DNA of 64,000 bases. Origin: Brevibacillus choshinensis (lineage in GTDB: Bacteria; Bacillota; Bacilli; Brevibacillales; Brevibacillaceae). The stretch is taken from NCBI RefSeq assembly GCF_016811915.1, contig NZ_CP069127.1, positions 5,156,501-5,220,500 on the forward strand. The letters run 5' to 3'. Made by a program: the position numbers and the translations under genes. The notes below the pieces were generated by a model. It was not told where the DNA came from. It ran no database searches and saw nothing but the letters and a program-made list of their open reading frames with translations. Shown here in pieces: positions 1 to 8,683 of this stretch. Positions within the stretch are counted from its first letter, which is position 1. The number at the start of each line of letters is the position of its first letter.

Positions 1-831
1 ATCCCACCAGTCCCATTCATCGGAATCGGCGGGGAACCGATAGCTTTTTTGCCATCTCTCCTGCAGGACCTTCTCTCGCGCATGGGCTCGCTGCTTTCGC
101 TGCTGCAGGCGGCTTCGTTGTTGTTCCAGCTCGTGTCTCTCCGCTTCCCAATCGGCGATTTGCTGTGTCAATTGACTGATGATGGACCATGCCGCCTCTG
201 CACTTGCCAGCTCCGCCTCTTTTTGGGCGACCAGTGCACCCGCTTTCCCCAGCATCGTGTTCTCCGCCCGTTCTTTCTTCCCGATTGCCGTCAGGTCGCG
301 GTCCAGCTCAGCCAGCATGCTGTTGACCGCCGGATTCGCCTCATCCGTACGAGAAAGAGAAGGCATCAGGTGCTCAGCTGCAGACAATGGCTCTCTTCTG
401 ATCCAGGTAATATCCGTAAAAAGCGCACGAGACAGGCCTAGATGCTTTTCCAGAAAATCACGTTCCTTGCGCCTGTCCTCCCGATATACATCCGTAAGCT
501 CTGTCCATTCCGGATCGAGGAAAATACGCGCCTGCTCCCGTTCCTTTAGCAAGTAGCGGTGGAGCCGATACGATTTTCCCGCCAGCTGGTAGGTGATGAT
601 CGTCTCGTAATCGCCTTGATGCCAGGGGCGGTATTTGTCATACTCAGGCAGATAGCGAGCGCCTTTTACGTAATCGCGCTTCATGCCGTACAAGGCGGCG
701 AGGATCCCCTGCAGCATCGTCGACTTCCCCGCTTCGTTCGGAGCGGAAAAAACGTTGACTCCGGGGGCGAAACGGAAAGTGGCGTCGCGCCATTTGCCAA
801 AGCCTTTGAGTGTCAATTCGTCTACCCTCAT
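1..831 (-). CDS. yhaN: YhaN-like SbcC-family ATPase, N-terminal part (cut by window edge)
   Basis: Reading from the ATG at 831 down to the window edge gives an open frame with no stop, so only the N-terminal ~277 residues are visible. The start MRVDELTLKGFGKW is typical of SMC/SbcC-like ATPases and a Walker A (APNEAGKST, residues ~30-38) follows. From about residue 130 the sequence becomes charged and Gln/Glu/Arg-rich, as expected for the start of a coiled coil. Its start overlaps the stop of the upstream nuclease gene by four bases (ATGA), so the two are translationally coupled. In Bacillus the YhaO-YhaN pair is the counterpart of SbcD-SbcC/Mre11-Rad50, acting on DNA ends. The missing C-terminus should carry the Walker B half. 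Confidence 0.85.
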   Translation of the reverse strand, partial: MRVDELTLKGFGKWRDATFRFAPGVNVFSAPNEAGKSTMLQGILAALYGMKRDYVKGARYLPEYDKYRPWHQGDYETIITYQLAGKSYRLHRYLLKEREQARIFLDPEWTELTDVYREDRRKERDFLEKHLGLSRALFTDITWIRREPLSAAEHLMPSLSRTDEANPAVNSMLAELDRDLTAIGKKERAENTMLGKAGALVAQKEAELASAEAAWSIISQLTQQIADWEAERHELEQQRSRLQQRKQRAHAREKVLQERWQKSYRFPADSDEWDWWD

Positions 832-1952
832 CGCGCGCTTCCCCCTATTCGGGTCAACACTTCGCGGCGAGACTGTCTGATGATCTCACGCTCAGCCTCA
901 TCGCCAGCCTGCTCTTCCCTCTCATCCAGCTTGGCAAGCCATTTGCCCCAAATGCCCCCGTCTGCAATCAGCTTGCCGGCATCGACATCGGGCCATGTCT
1001 GGTCCGTGATCTGAAAGAGGAAGAAGCGGGAAAAGCGCTGCTGCAGCACAACCGTGGAAGGGACGAAATGGGCTGCACGCTCTCCTGTCAGCGTGACGTA
1101 CAGCATGTCCTCCGTGCGTTCCCTCTCTAGCTGTTGCTCCAGATGCTGGACCAGCTGCTCCATCGTTTCCGCCCCATCCAGACTGACTTCCAGCTTGCGA
1201 ATCTGTCGCTGTCCCACCGCAACGGCCTCGAGCGACACCTTTCCCGCTTCGTTTACTTCCCCGTACAGGACACAGCGGACTCCCTCTTCTTTTGTATTCA
1301 ATCCTTCCGGCGATCCCGGGTATGCTGCGAGCGGGGACTTTTTGACGGGATGCATGAACTGTCCAGGCTTGTGGATGTGCCCCAACGCTACATAGTCCAT
1401 GCCCGTATCCGCCAAATCCTGAAGGGTCATCGGCGCATAGGGATGATGTTCATCCGACTCTTTGCCGAGCAAGCTGCCGTGCAAGACCATCAGATGGTGC
1501 TGGTAGCCGCCCAGCCTTCCCGGGAATGAGGATAAAGGAGATTCGTACACATGCGCTTGCGGGAAACCCCAGCCGTAGACGACGCATGACTTTTCCGGAA
1601 ATTCATAAGCGCCCCACTCCGGTGTAAACCAATGGACATTTCCCGGCCACTCCAGCGTCTGATAAAAAGAGTCCGCATGCCACGGATCGTGATTGCCCGG
1701 CGCGATGCACACCGGCACGGGAGCGACACTGGCAAAAAGGTCTCGCAAAAACAGTGCAGTCGATCTGCGTCCACCGTGATATTCCAACAAATCGCCTGCA
1801 ATCAGCCAAAAGTCGACTTGCCTGTCCAGCACGAGATCGCGTATGTCCCGCATTGTTTTGCGAAAATCGTCCTGACGCAGCTCGTACAGCTCGGACAATG
1901 TATGCAGCGGAGCATCCAGATGGACATCCGCGGTATGGATAAAGGACAACAC
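828..1952 (-). CDS. yhaO: YhaO-like DNA repair exonuclease (metallophosphoesterase)
   Basis: A 374-residue calcineurin-like metallophosphoesterase of the SbcD/Mre11 type. The metal-binding motifs appear in order: HTADVHLD at residues 6-13, GDLLEYHGG near 53, GNHDPW near 86 and GHIHKP near 193. These residues bind the two metal ions of family nucleases. The partner ATPase follows with a 4-base overlap, so the pair is likely co-expressed and forms a nuclease-ATPase complex that processes broken DNA ends. Length is close to the Bacillus YhaO family. The 130-base gap upstream separates it from the divergent larC gene and probably carries both promoters. The specific substrate is not shown by the sequence. 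Confidence 0.88.
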   Translation of the reverse strand: MLSFIHTADVHLDAPLHTLSELYELRQDDFRKTMRDIRDLVLDRQVDFWLIAGDLLEYHGGRRSTALFLRDLFASVAPVPVCIAPGNHDPWHADSFYQTLEWPGNVHWFTPEWGAYEFPEKSCVVYGWGFPQAHVYESPLSSFPGRLGGYQHHLMVLHGSLLGKESDEHHPYAPMTLQDLADTGMDYVALGHIHKPGQFMHPVKKSPLAAYPGSPEGLNTKEEGVRCVLYGEVNEAGKVSLEAVAVGQRQIRKLEVSLDGAETMEQLVQHLEQQLERERTEDMLYVTLTGERAAHFVPSTVVLQQRFSRFFLFQITDQTWPDVDAGKLIADGGIWGKWLAKLDEREEQAGDEAEREIIRQSRREVLTRIGGSAR

Positions 1953-2082
1953 AAGACTTCAACTCCTCCCATGACAACCTTACGCGTCAGTGGTACAATT
2001 TGGACAACAAAACGAAAGTAGACGAACATACTTTCCCTTTATGATACAGGAAAAAAAGTCCATTTGAAAAGGAGTGATTCAT

Positions 2083-2847
2083 GTGCGTATTGCGTACCTC
2101 GACTGTTTCTCGGGAATCAGCGGCGATATGCTTCTGGCTGCTCTGGTGGATGCAGGCGCGGATCGGGAACGGATCGAAAGCGAGCTTCGAAAGCTCGCGT
2201 TTGGCGACTTTCGCCTGGAGTGGAAGACCGTGGTAAAAGCGGGTGTGACCGCCCTGAAGCTGGACGTCATCGACGAGACACCACCGCCTGTGAAGCCGCT
2301 CAAGCAGCTCAAAGTACTCGGTCAGCACGATCATCACCACCGGGGATACAAAGAAATCGTCGAAATGATTGAAGCGGCAGAGCTGGCTCCCCGTGTGACA
2401 GCGCGGGCTTTGGCCATTTTTGAAAAGATTGCGATCGCCGAAGCCAAAATTCACGGTGTGCCCGTGGATACCGTTCACTTTCATGAAGTCGGGGCGATCG
2501 ATTCCATCGTAGACGTCGTAGGAATTGCGCTGGGCCTGGAGGAGCTGGGAATCCATCAGCTCCATTCAGGACCCGTTCCTACCGGCAATGGCTACGTCCG
2601 CTGTGACCACGGGCTCTACCCCGTCCCGGCACCTGCCACGATGGAAATGCTCGTCGGCATTCCGCTGCGTCGCACTTTGATCGAAAAAGAATTGACAACT
2701 CCCACCGGTGCAGGAGTGGCTGCCGCTCTGGTGCACGAATTCGGTCCACTCCCCTCCATGACAGTCGAGTCAATCGGCTACGGGGCAGGCACGAGAGACT
2801 TGCCTGATCAGCCGAATGTCCTGCGTCTCCTGGTGGGTCACCGGTGA
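2083..2847 (+). CDS. larC1: LarC-family nickel insertion protein, N-terminal (LarC1-like) half only
   Basis: 254 residues. The start MRIAYLDCFSGISGDM is the signature N-terminus of LarC, the CTP-dependent cyclometallase that inserts nickel into the nickel-pincer nucleotide cofactor. The metal/phosphate-side motif HFHEVGAIDSIVDVVG is intact near residue 130, and the domain ends at the family landmark GYGAGTRDLPDQPNVLR. The protein then stops, whereas full-length LarC continues for ~150 residues with the CTP-binding C-terminal domain. I chose GTG 2083 because AAGGAG lies 8 bases upstream; an in-frame GTG at 2074 overlaps that site. The missing C-terminal domain is found in a separate gene at 4257-5237 on the other strand. 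No larA, larB or larE is in the window. Confidence 0.85.
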   Translation: MRIAYLDCFSGISGDMLLAALVDAGADRERIESELRKLAFGDFRLEWKTVVKAGVTALKLDVIDETPPPVKPLKQLKVLGQHDHHHRGYKEIVEMIEAAELAPRVTARALAIFEKIAIAEAKIHGVPVDTVHFHEVGAIDSIVDVVGIALGLEELGIHQLHSGPVPTGNGYVRCDHGLYPVPAPATMEMLVGIPLRRTLIEKELTTPTGAGVAAALVHEFGPLPSMTVESIGYGAGTRDLPDQPNVLRLLVGHR

Positions 2848-2929
2848 TCGCGGTTACATCCTATCGATAGACAGACCTCCCAATGGACATGGTAAAGATG
2901 TACTGTCCGAAGGGAGGTCTTGTGTTGCC

Positions 2930-3613
2930 TTGCTGGAGATTCTAATCCGTACGACTGCGACATTTTTCGCCATGCTTGTTCTGACACGCCTCTTGGGCAA
3001 AAAGCAGCTTAGCCATCTTACTTTCTTCAATTATGTAACGGGGATTACATTTGGGTCCGTTGCAGCCGAAATCGTCATTCAAAAGGAGCTGTTTTTGGTA
3101 AATGGACTGGTCAGTCTCACCTGGTGGACGTTATTGACCTTACTCGTAGGGTACGTTGGATTAAAATGGTCGAAAGCCCGTATCCTCATTGACGGTGAGC
3201 CTACCATCGTGATTAAGAATGGAGAAATCATTGAAGCGGCTTTATCCCGAACTCGATTGAATCTGGACGACCTCACCATGATGCTGCGCGAACGGGACGC
3301 TTTTTCCATTGGTGAAGTCGAGTACGCCATCTTGGAACCACACGGCAAATTAAGCGTTCTTAAAAAACCCGAATATCAGAACGCAACAAAAAAGGATGTA
3401 AAGGCAAGTCCACCTCTACATCCCATCCTTCCAGCTGAAATCATTTCAGATGGCAAATACGTAATGAAAAACCTTCAGGAGCTCGGAATCAGCACCAAAT
3501 GGGTGGATCGCCAGTTGAAACAATCTGGCGTGCATTCCATCGATGAGGTATTTTATGCTGAGTTGCAAAGTGACCGTAGCCTGTTCATCGACCGGCGCGA
3601 TCCTGCCGACTGA
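2930..3613 (+). CDS. DUF421 (YetF/YdfS-type) membrane protein
   Basis: About 227 residues from a TTG start at 2930, preceded by GGGAGG at 2912. The N-terminus (LEILIRTTATFFAMLVLTR) followed by LLGKKQLSHLTFFNYVTGI is the DUF421 hallmark, with about three membrane helices in the first 90 residues. The cytoplasmic part contains the usual VIKNGEI and LNLDDL segments. Members are widespread in Bacillales, often several per genome, and some affect spores or stress survival; the molecular function is unknown. The frame is open further upstream to 2816, overlapping larC1, but that extension has no family similarity or ribosome binding site. Confidence 0.85.
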   Translation: MLEILIRTTATFFAMLVLTRLLGKKQLSHLTFFNYVTGITFGSVAAEIVIQKELFLVNGLVSLTWWTLLTLLVGYVGLKWSKARILIDGEPTIVIKNGEIIEAALSRTRLNLDDLTMMLRERDAFSIGEVEYAILEPHGKLSVLKKPEYQNATKKDVKASPPLHPILPAEIISDGKYVMKNLQELGISTKWVDRQLKQSGVHSIDEVFYAELQSDRSLFIDRRDPAD

Positions 3614-3620
3614 GACTGCC

Positions 3621-4172
3621 TTATCGAAGCAATTTCAAAAACTCGCGCATGAATCCGGGCAAATCCGGCCAAGCATGCCCGGATACCAGATTGCCGTCCA
3701 CGTGCAGAGTCTCCGTCTGATAAACGGCCCCGCATGCCTCTACATCCGGTCTGCACGCCTGATACGCTGTCATTTCGCGGCCTTGCAAGTGCTCCCGAAC
3801 GATCGTCAGCACTTGTGCACCGTGGCAGATGGAGGCAACAGGCTTGTTTGCCTCAAAAAAGTGAGCGACGATGGACTTCAGGCTTTCATTCAGTCTGATG
3901 TGCTCAGGAGCTCGTCCACCCGGGATGATCAAGGCGTCAAACGCTTCCGGGTTGATTTCGGAAAACGCAGCGTGGGCAGGCAGCTGGTACGCTGGCTTTT
4001 CCGTGTACGTCTCGCTGTGAGCTTCAAAATCGTGGCAGACCGTATGTAGCGTTTTTACACTAGGCGCTGCAATGACGGTTTCATAGCCTTCTTCCAGACA
4101 ACGGTAGTACGGATAGTAAACTTCCAACGCCTCCACTGCATCTCCTGTGACAATCAACACTTTTTTGCTCAT
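3621..4172 (-). CDS. DJ-1/PfpI family protein
   Basis: 183 residues from the ATG at 4172, which has AAGGAGG 8 bases upstream; a longer in-frame start at 4211 lacks one. The nucleophile elbow Cys is in the motif VASICHGAQVL near residue 105, preceded by LIIPGGRAPEHIR, which places it in the PfpI/YraA/DJ-1 class I glutamine-amidotransferase-like superfamily. Members are described as chaperones, glyoxalases or stress proteins, and the exact activity cannot be read from sequence. It is convergent with the DUF421 gene (7-base gap), with no obvious terminator between them, and lies just downstream of the LarC-like gene on the same strand. Confidence 0.85.
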   Translation of the reverse strand: MSKKVLIVTGDAVEALEVYYPYYRCLEEGYETVIAAPSVKTLHTVCHDFEAHSETYTEKPAYQLPAHAAFSEINPEAFDALIIPGGRAPEHIRLNESLKSIVAHFFEANKPVASICHGAQVLTIVREHLQGREMTAYQACRPDVEACGAVYQTETLHVDGNLVSGHAWPDLPGFMREFLKLLR

Positions 4173-4256
4173 CTCACAGCCTCCTTCGAAAAGTAGGATC
4201 GAGGAAAACATCCTCCACTTCCAATTCTTTGGAAAGCAGCTTGGCTCCTGCTATCT

Positions 4257-5237
4257 TTACAGGAAATTCACATGACTTTTCCAGGAAGCGAGCTGGACAG
4301 CCTCTTGATACACCTGCTTCAGCGGAATGTGTGCAGCTGCAGCCAGCTTCGCGCAATCAGCGTATTCGGGTGCGACCTGCACGCGGTGCCCCCGGTGGTA
4401 TCCCAGCTTGACGACCACCTCGCCCCATTGCGTCTCGACCGTGACGAAGCGGCGTGCCAAGCGGTGACAGGCTACCGGGAACGAACGAATGCCGAATGTG
4501 GAGGTCTCCGAAAAAAGGATCGTCTTGAGCGCTTCTGCCGCGCTTTGATAGCACATTACCTGCAAAAGCGTCCCAGGACGGCTTTTTTTCATCGTTACCG
4601 GCAAGAAATGCACGTCGTTGGCGCCTGCTCGCAGGCATTGCTCCATGACGTAAGCCAGCCACTCGGGACTGCTGTCGTCCAGGTTGACCTGCATGAGCAG
4701 CATCCCTTCATCTATATGCTCTTCGGTATGATCTTTTTGCTCCCTGAGGATCGGGATGCCCAATTGATCGCTTCCCTCCTCCCAAGCGAGTACGGCCAAG
4801 TCTTCTCCGTGTTCGATGCTTTGGAAGCGCCCATGAAGCGTTGGCATCGGCACTGCACCCATCTGCGCGAGCCAAAGCATCGCATGAGGAGAAAATGACT
4901 CCACCGCCCACTCGGAGCTTTCCTTTATGACCCAGCCATTCAAAAGGGCAAGGAACGGGAGCGGCAAGCCTGCAGGAATAGGCAAGCACTGCACGAGCAA
5001 CTCCACTCTGCCCTCCCCAACCGGAAAACTCTCCGCCAATTCCACCAGCGCTGCTTCTTCCTCTTCCCATTGTTTTCGGGGGCAATCGTGACGATAGCGC
5101 TGAGCCTGCTCGATGATCCTCTCCGCGATCCCAATTCCTTGAGCCTGCACCTGATGACCGAGAATCCCCAGGCGCCGGAGCGGTCCGATCAGCCGTTTCA
5201 GCCTAAGTGGCGACACTGTACGTATGACCAGCTTCAT
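4257..5237 (-). CDS. larC2: LarC-like protein with intact C-terminal domain and degenerate N-terminal domain
   Basis: 326 residues from the ATG at 5237, which has GGAGG 7 bases upstream. The C-terminal half holds the LarC2 signature: VNLDDSSPEWLAYVMEQ, AGANDVHFLPVTMKKSRPG, then TSTFGIRS and the RRFVTVETQWGEV and KLGYHRG segments. The N-terminal ~165 residues can be laid against LarC1 by its landmarks (PIPAGLPLPFLALLNG against PVPAPATMEMLVGIPL) but lack HFHEVGAIDS and GYGAGTRDL. So this looks like a diverged full-length LarC that kept only the C-terminal function, while the gene at 2083 supplies an intact N-terminal half. The partnership is inference. An alternative is a DUF111 paralogue with an unrelated role. 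Confidence 0.75.
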   Translation of the reverse strand: MKLVIRTVSPLRLKRLIGPLRRLGILGHQVQAQGIGIAERIIEQAQRYRHDCPRKQWEEEEAALVELAESFPVGEGRVELLVQCLPIPAGLPLPFLALLNGWVIKESSEWAVESFSPHAMLWLAQMGAVPMPTLHGRFQSIEHGEDLAVLAWEEGSDQLGIPILREQKDHTEEHIDEGMLLMQVNLDDSSPEWLAYVMEQCLRAGANDVHFLPVTMKKSRPGTLLQVMCYQSAAEALKTILFSETSTFGIRSFPVACHRLARRFVTVETQWGEVVVKLGYHRGHRVQVAPEYADCAKLAAAAHIPLKQVYQEAVQLASWKSHVNFL

Positions 5238-5369
5238 TTGCTCGACCTCCATTCTCCTTTACGTTTTCCTTCCAGCATCATACCTCAAATCTTCCAGAAA
5301 GTATCTTGGATAAACAAATGGCACTGGCAGAAACTACAAAGGAAACTATCTGGGCTGGAGGGTGACGGA

Positions 5370-6386
5370 ATGCGAGTTTTCCGCCTTATCATTCAGATCA
5401 GCTTGTGCGTGGCTGCCGCTATCCTCCCTTGGGACTCAGTCGCTGTAGCGGCTCCATCCGCACCGGCTGAAGATCCGATCCTGCAAGCGCGATTACAGCT
5501 CTTTCAGCAGATGGAGTCGCTGTACGGGATTCCCTGGACGTATTTGGCAGCCATTGATCAATACGAGCGGACCATGCAAATACGGAAGAGGAAAGGGAAA
5601 ACCAAGAGTAATGACTCCTCCTCCTCTCGACTGACTGCTTTCGACATCCCCTCAGAAAGATGGAGCGGCGTTTGGAATCCGGACACGGAGGACACCAATC
5701 CAGTATCCATCCGCTTCTTTCAAGGACTGGGAAAGGACGGAGATGGAGATGGGATCGCTGACCGCAATAATGACAGGGATGCACTGGCCACCGTCATTGA
5801 CTACCTGTCCGCGTACGGTTATTCCCCCGAAGACTGGAAAATCGCGCTTTGGTCTTATTACCAGCGCGATCGGTCCGTGAAGACAATCAGGCAATTTGCG
5901 CAGGTGTACAGCAAATATCAGCATCTTCATCTGGATGATCGCCATTTTCCCATTCCTTCGCGGTATTCGTACAGCTATAGCAGCACTTGGGGGGGCGCTC
6001 GCGGCTGGGGTGGACGACGCATACATGAAGGCACCGATATTTTCGCCTCATACGGGACTCCTGTGCTCAGTACAGCCTATGGTGTCATTGAGGTCATCGG
6101 TTGGAACCAATATGGCGGTTGGCGGATCGGGATGCGAGACATGGGCAACGTGTACCACTATTTCGCCCACCTCTCCTCCTTTAAAAAAGGACTGAAACCA
6201 GGTGACATTGTCGAGCCCGGACAAGTATTGGGCTACGTCGGCAGCTCTGGTTATGGGAAGCCGGGAACTGCAGGCAAATTCCCGCCCCACCTGCATTACG
6301 GGATGTACCGTGAAACTGGCGGTTCCGATTGGGCTTTCGACCCGTATCCATATTTGAAGCGGTGGGAGCGGCAAAAAAGAAAATAG
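5370..6386 (+). CDS. lytH: LytH-like M23 cell wall endopeptidase (sporulation type)
   Basis: 338 residues from the ATG at 5370, which has GGAGGG 8 bases upstream. A signal peptide (MRVFRLIIQISLCVAAAILP, cleavage probably after VAVAAP) leads to a lytic-transglycosylase-like segment (MESLYGIPWTYLAAIDQYERT, residues ~50-70). The C-terminus holds a peptidase M23 domain with HEGTDIFASYGTPV (zinc His and Asp) and FPPHLHYGMY (HxH motif). This arrangement and length match Bacillus LytH (YunA), the L-Ala-D-Glu peptidase that trims peptide side chains in spore cortex. The yunB, yunC, yunD, yunE and yunF genes, its neighbours in B. subtilis, are elsewhere in the same window. A terminator follows at 6399. 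Confidence 0.85.
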   Translation: MRVFRLIIQISLCVAAAILPWDSVAVAAPSAPAEDPILQARLQLFQQMESLYGIPWTYLAAIDQYERTMQIRKRKGKTKSNDSSSSRLTAFDIPSERWSGVWNPDTEDTNPVSIRFFQGLGKDGDGDGIADRNNDRDALATVIDYLSAYGYSPEDWKIALWSYYQRDRSVKTIRQFAQVYSKYQHLHLDDRHFPIPSRYSYSYSSTWGGARGWGGRRIHEGTDIFASYGTPVLSTAYGVIEVIGWNQYGGWRIGMRDMGNVYHYFAHLSSFKKGLKPGDIVEPGQVLGYVGSSGYGKPGTAGKFPPHLHYGMYRETGGSDWAFDPYPYLKRWERQKRK

Positions 6387-6398
6387 CGGTCTTTTGCC

Positions 6399-6430
6399 AG
6401 AAGCGGTGGACACAGCCGCTTCTTTTTATT
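6399..6430 (+). terminator. Rho-independent terminator of lytH
   Basis: AGAAGCGG (6399-6406) pairs perfectly with CCGCTTCT (6416-6423) around a 9-base loop, followed by TTTTTATTT. It lies 12 bases after the lytH stop. Confidence 0.85.
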
Positions 6431-6459
6431 TGACAGGGGAAATGAGTGCCTACTAAAAT
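6430..6459 (+). promoter_or_regulatory. Sigma-A promoter for the tetR-aldehyde dehydrogenase operon
   Basis: TTGACA (6430-6435), an 18-base spacer and TAAAAT (6454-6459). It sits between the lytH terminator and the operator, 45 bases before the TetR start codon. Confidence 0.65.
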
Positions 6460-6472
6460 AGAGACTAACAAA

Positions 6473-6488
6473 TTGGACGTTTGTCCAA
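6473..6488. promoter_or_regulatory. Inverted-repeat operator, probably for the TetR regulator
   Basis: TTGGAC (6473-6478), 4 bases, GTCCAA (6483-6488): a perfect 6-bp dyad. It lies 13 bases downstream of the -10 box, so it covers the expected transcription start and early transcribed region, and ends 16 bases before the regulator's start. This placement fits autorepression. Confidence 0.65.
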
Positions 6489-6504
6489 AAAAGAGGTGTC
6501 GTGC

Positions 6505-7143
6505 ATGCCGTCCCATTCAACATCCTCTCCCACCAAGGCAGAGGCGAAGCGAGCCTTCCTGATTGAACAGGCTACACTCTGCCTCGCACAGCATGGGTAT
6601 GCCCACGTATCATTGCGCGACATCGCCAAGGCATCCGGCGTTTCGCTTGGCATTTTGCATTATTACTTCTCCAGCAAGGAAGACCTGCTCCTCGCCGTCA
6701 TCTCCGGCTACAAGGACAGCTTTATTCAGGAGCTGGAAAACGCGCTGGCCGCAGAGCCTTTGGAAGGATGGCTGGATCGTTTGCTGGAAGTCCTCCATGG
6801 TTCATTGACGGAGAAAAAGGACATCCACCGGCTTTGGTATGACCTGCAAGTGCAGGCCATGTACGTACCGGCCTTCCGGGAGCAAGTGAATCTGCTCCGC
6901 ACCCGCATTCACGAGCTGATCGCCCGCCTGCTGGAGCGCCTCGTCCACCAGGAAACACACCTTTTGCGCATCGATCTGGATGAAGCAGTCACGATCATCT
7001 ACGCACAAGTCGACGGGCTCTTTTTCCAAGCCATGCTGGAAGAAGCGCCAACCGCGGCAAATGCATTGACCCGATTCAAACCGACAATAAGCCAGCTGTT
7101 GAATTTGATATTCACGATCCCCAAGGAAAGAGGTGAATCTTGA
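6505..7143 (+). CDS. TetR/AcrR family transcriptional regulator
   Basis: 212 residues from the ATG at 6505 (AGAGGTG upstream); an in-frame TTG at 6481 lies inside the operator and is unlikely. The TetR DNA-binding domain is at residues ~15-60, with VSLRDIAKASGVSLGILHYYFSSKEDLLLAV as recognition helix and the YYF hallmark; the rest is the helical ligand-binding/dimer domain. Its stop overlaps the aldehyde dehydrogenase start (TGATG), so the regulator and the enzyme are translationally coupled. It probably represses its own operon through the dyad at 6473 and responds to a substrate of the enzyme; the ligand is unknown. Confidence 0.9.
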   Translation: MPSHSTSSPTKAEAKRAFLIEQATLCLAQHGYAHVSLRDIAKASGVSLGILHYYFSSKEDLLLAVISGYKDSFIQELENALAAEPLEGWLDRLLEVLHGSLTEKKDIHRLWYDLQVQAMYVPAFREQVNLLRTRIHELIARLLERLVHQETHLLRIDLDEAVTIIYAQVDGLFFQAMLEEAPTAANALTRFKPTISQLLNLIFTIPKERGES

Positions 7144-8678
7144 TGGCTGTCCTCACTCTACAAAACCCGGCAACCGGCCAAACAACAGGCACCTTGGAAG
7201 AAGCCACCCCGGAACAGGTGCAGCAGACCATGCTGCGCGCACGATCCGCCTTTGCTTCCTGGTCGAAAACCACACTGGCCGAACGTTTGGATTATTTGGT
7301 GCGTCTTCGTCACTATCTCGCCCTGCACGGCGAAGAGCTGGCCCTCAAAATTAGCCAGGATACGGGAAAGGTCTCTCTCGAAGCATTCATGACCGAGATC
7401 TTTGTCACTCTCGATACCATCCGTTTTTACGAAAAGAATGCCCATCGGATGCTGTCCCCCCAGAAGGTGCCCACCAATTTGGTGCTCTGGCCGAAAAAGT
7501 CGTATATCCACTACAAGCCGATGGGTGTCGTGGCTGTGATTTCGCCATGGAATTATCCTTTCCAGCTTGCAGTCATCCCCGTACTGTCTGCTCTCGTCGC
7601 AGGAAACACGGTCATATTGAAGCCATCGGAGGTGACCCCTGCTACCGGTATGCTCATCGAGGAGCTGTTTCGCGCAGTCCCTTTGCCGGATGGCGTAGTC
7701 TCCGTGCTCCACGGCGGACGCGAAGTGGGGCAGGCGCTCGTATCGGAGCGTCCTGACAAGATCTTTTTCACGGGGGCGGTAGCGACTGGAAAGAAAATCA
7801 TGGCGGCTGCAGCCGAGCATCTGATTCCAGTGGAGCTTGAGCTCGGGGGGAAGGACCCGATGATCGTATTCGAGGACGCTCATCTGGACCGAGCCGCCAA
7901 CGCCGCTGTCTGGGGAGCCTTTACGAATTCCGGTCAAGTATGCATGTCCGTCGAACGCCTCTATGTTCACGAGAGCATCTATGCAGACTTTCTGGAACGC
8001 GTGAAGCAAAAAGCTTCTGCCCTGCGGCAGGGCTACCCCGATCAGGCGGAAATCGGCTCGATGACATCGCCGCAGCAAATCGGAATCGTACGCTCCCATG
8101 TGGAGGAAGCATTGGCAAAAGGCGCGGCCGTTGTTCTCGGAGGCAGCATCCCCGCCACCCCCGACAGCATGTTTTTGCCTCCAACCATTCTGACCAATGT
8201 CACGGCGGATATGAAAATCATGCAGGAAGAAACATTCGGGCCTGTCCTCCCGATCATGACCTTTGCTACCGAGGATGAAGCTGTGCGACTGGCAAATTCT
8301 TCTCCTTACGGCCTGAATGCGTCTGTCTGGTCGCAGGACAAAACGAGAGCGAGACGCGTCGCAGAGCAACTGGAAAGCGGCAATGTGTGTATCAATGATG
8401 TCATCATCAGCTACGCCAATCCCCACCTCCCCTTCGGAGGCGTGAAGCAAAGCGGAATTGGCCGATACCGCGGGCCATCTGGCTTGCAGGCCTTCACCCA
8501 CAGCGTTTCCATTATTCACGATCCGGGGACCCGGAAGCGGGAAGTCAACTGGTATCCCTACACAGAAGATCAGCGTCGTCTCTTTATTGGTCTGACGGAA
8601 CTGCTCTACGCCCGTAAACCCACCTGGAAGCAAGGTACGCTCGGTGCCATCTGGCGTGAGTGGAAGCGATTGTTTTAG
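7143..8678 (+). CDS. NAD(P)-dependent aldehyde dehydrogenase
   Basis: 511 residues. Class 3-like ALDH with the cofactor/active-site motifs in order: SPWNYPF near 130 (NPWNYP type), KPSEVTP near 160, ELGGKDPMIVFEDA with the catalytic Glu near 235, and NSGQVCMS with the nucleophile Cys near 267. LPFGGVKQSGIG is near 430. The C-terminal ~45 residues beyond the core are basic and aromatic (ending WREWKRLF), resembling the membrane-directed tail of long-chain fatty aldehyde dehydrogenases. It shares an operon with the TetR regulator and ends 5 bases before the convergent gerC-type gene with no hairpin between. The likely role is aldehyde detoxification or long-chain aldehyde oxidation; the substrate is inference. 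Confidence 0.88.
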   Translation: MAVLTLQNPATGQTTGTLEEATPEQVQQTMLRARSAFASWSKTTLAERLDYLVRLRHYLALHGEELALKISQDTGKVSLEAFMTEIFVTLDTIRFYEKNAHRMLSPQKVPTNLVLWPKKSYIHYKPMGVVAVISPWNYPFQLAVIPVLSALVAGNTVILKPSEVTPATGMLIEELFRAVPLPDGVVSVLHGGREVGQALVSERPDKIFFTGAVATGKKIMAAAAEHLIPVELELGGKDPMIVFEDAHLDRAANAAVWGAFTNSGQVCMSVERLYVHESIYADFLERVKQKASALRQGYPDQAEIGSMTSPQQIGIVRSHVEEALAKGAAVVLGGSIPATPDSMFLPPTILTNVTADMKIMQEETFGPVLPIMTFATEDEAVRLANSSPYGLNASVWSQDKTRARRVAEQLESGNVCINDVIISYANPHLPFGGVKQSGIGRYRGPSGLQAFTHSVSIIHDPGTRKREVNWYPYTEDQRRLFIGLTELLYARKPTWKQGTLGAIWREWKRLF

Positions 8679-8683
8679 CCCGG

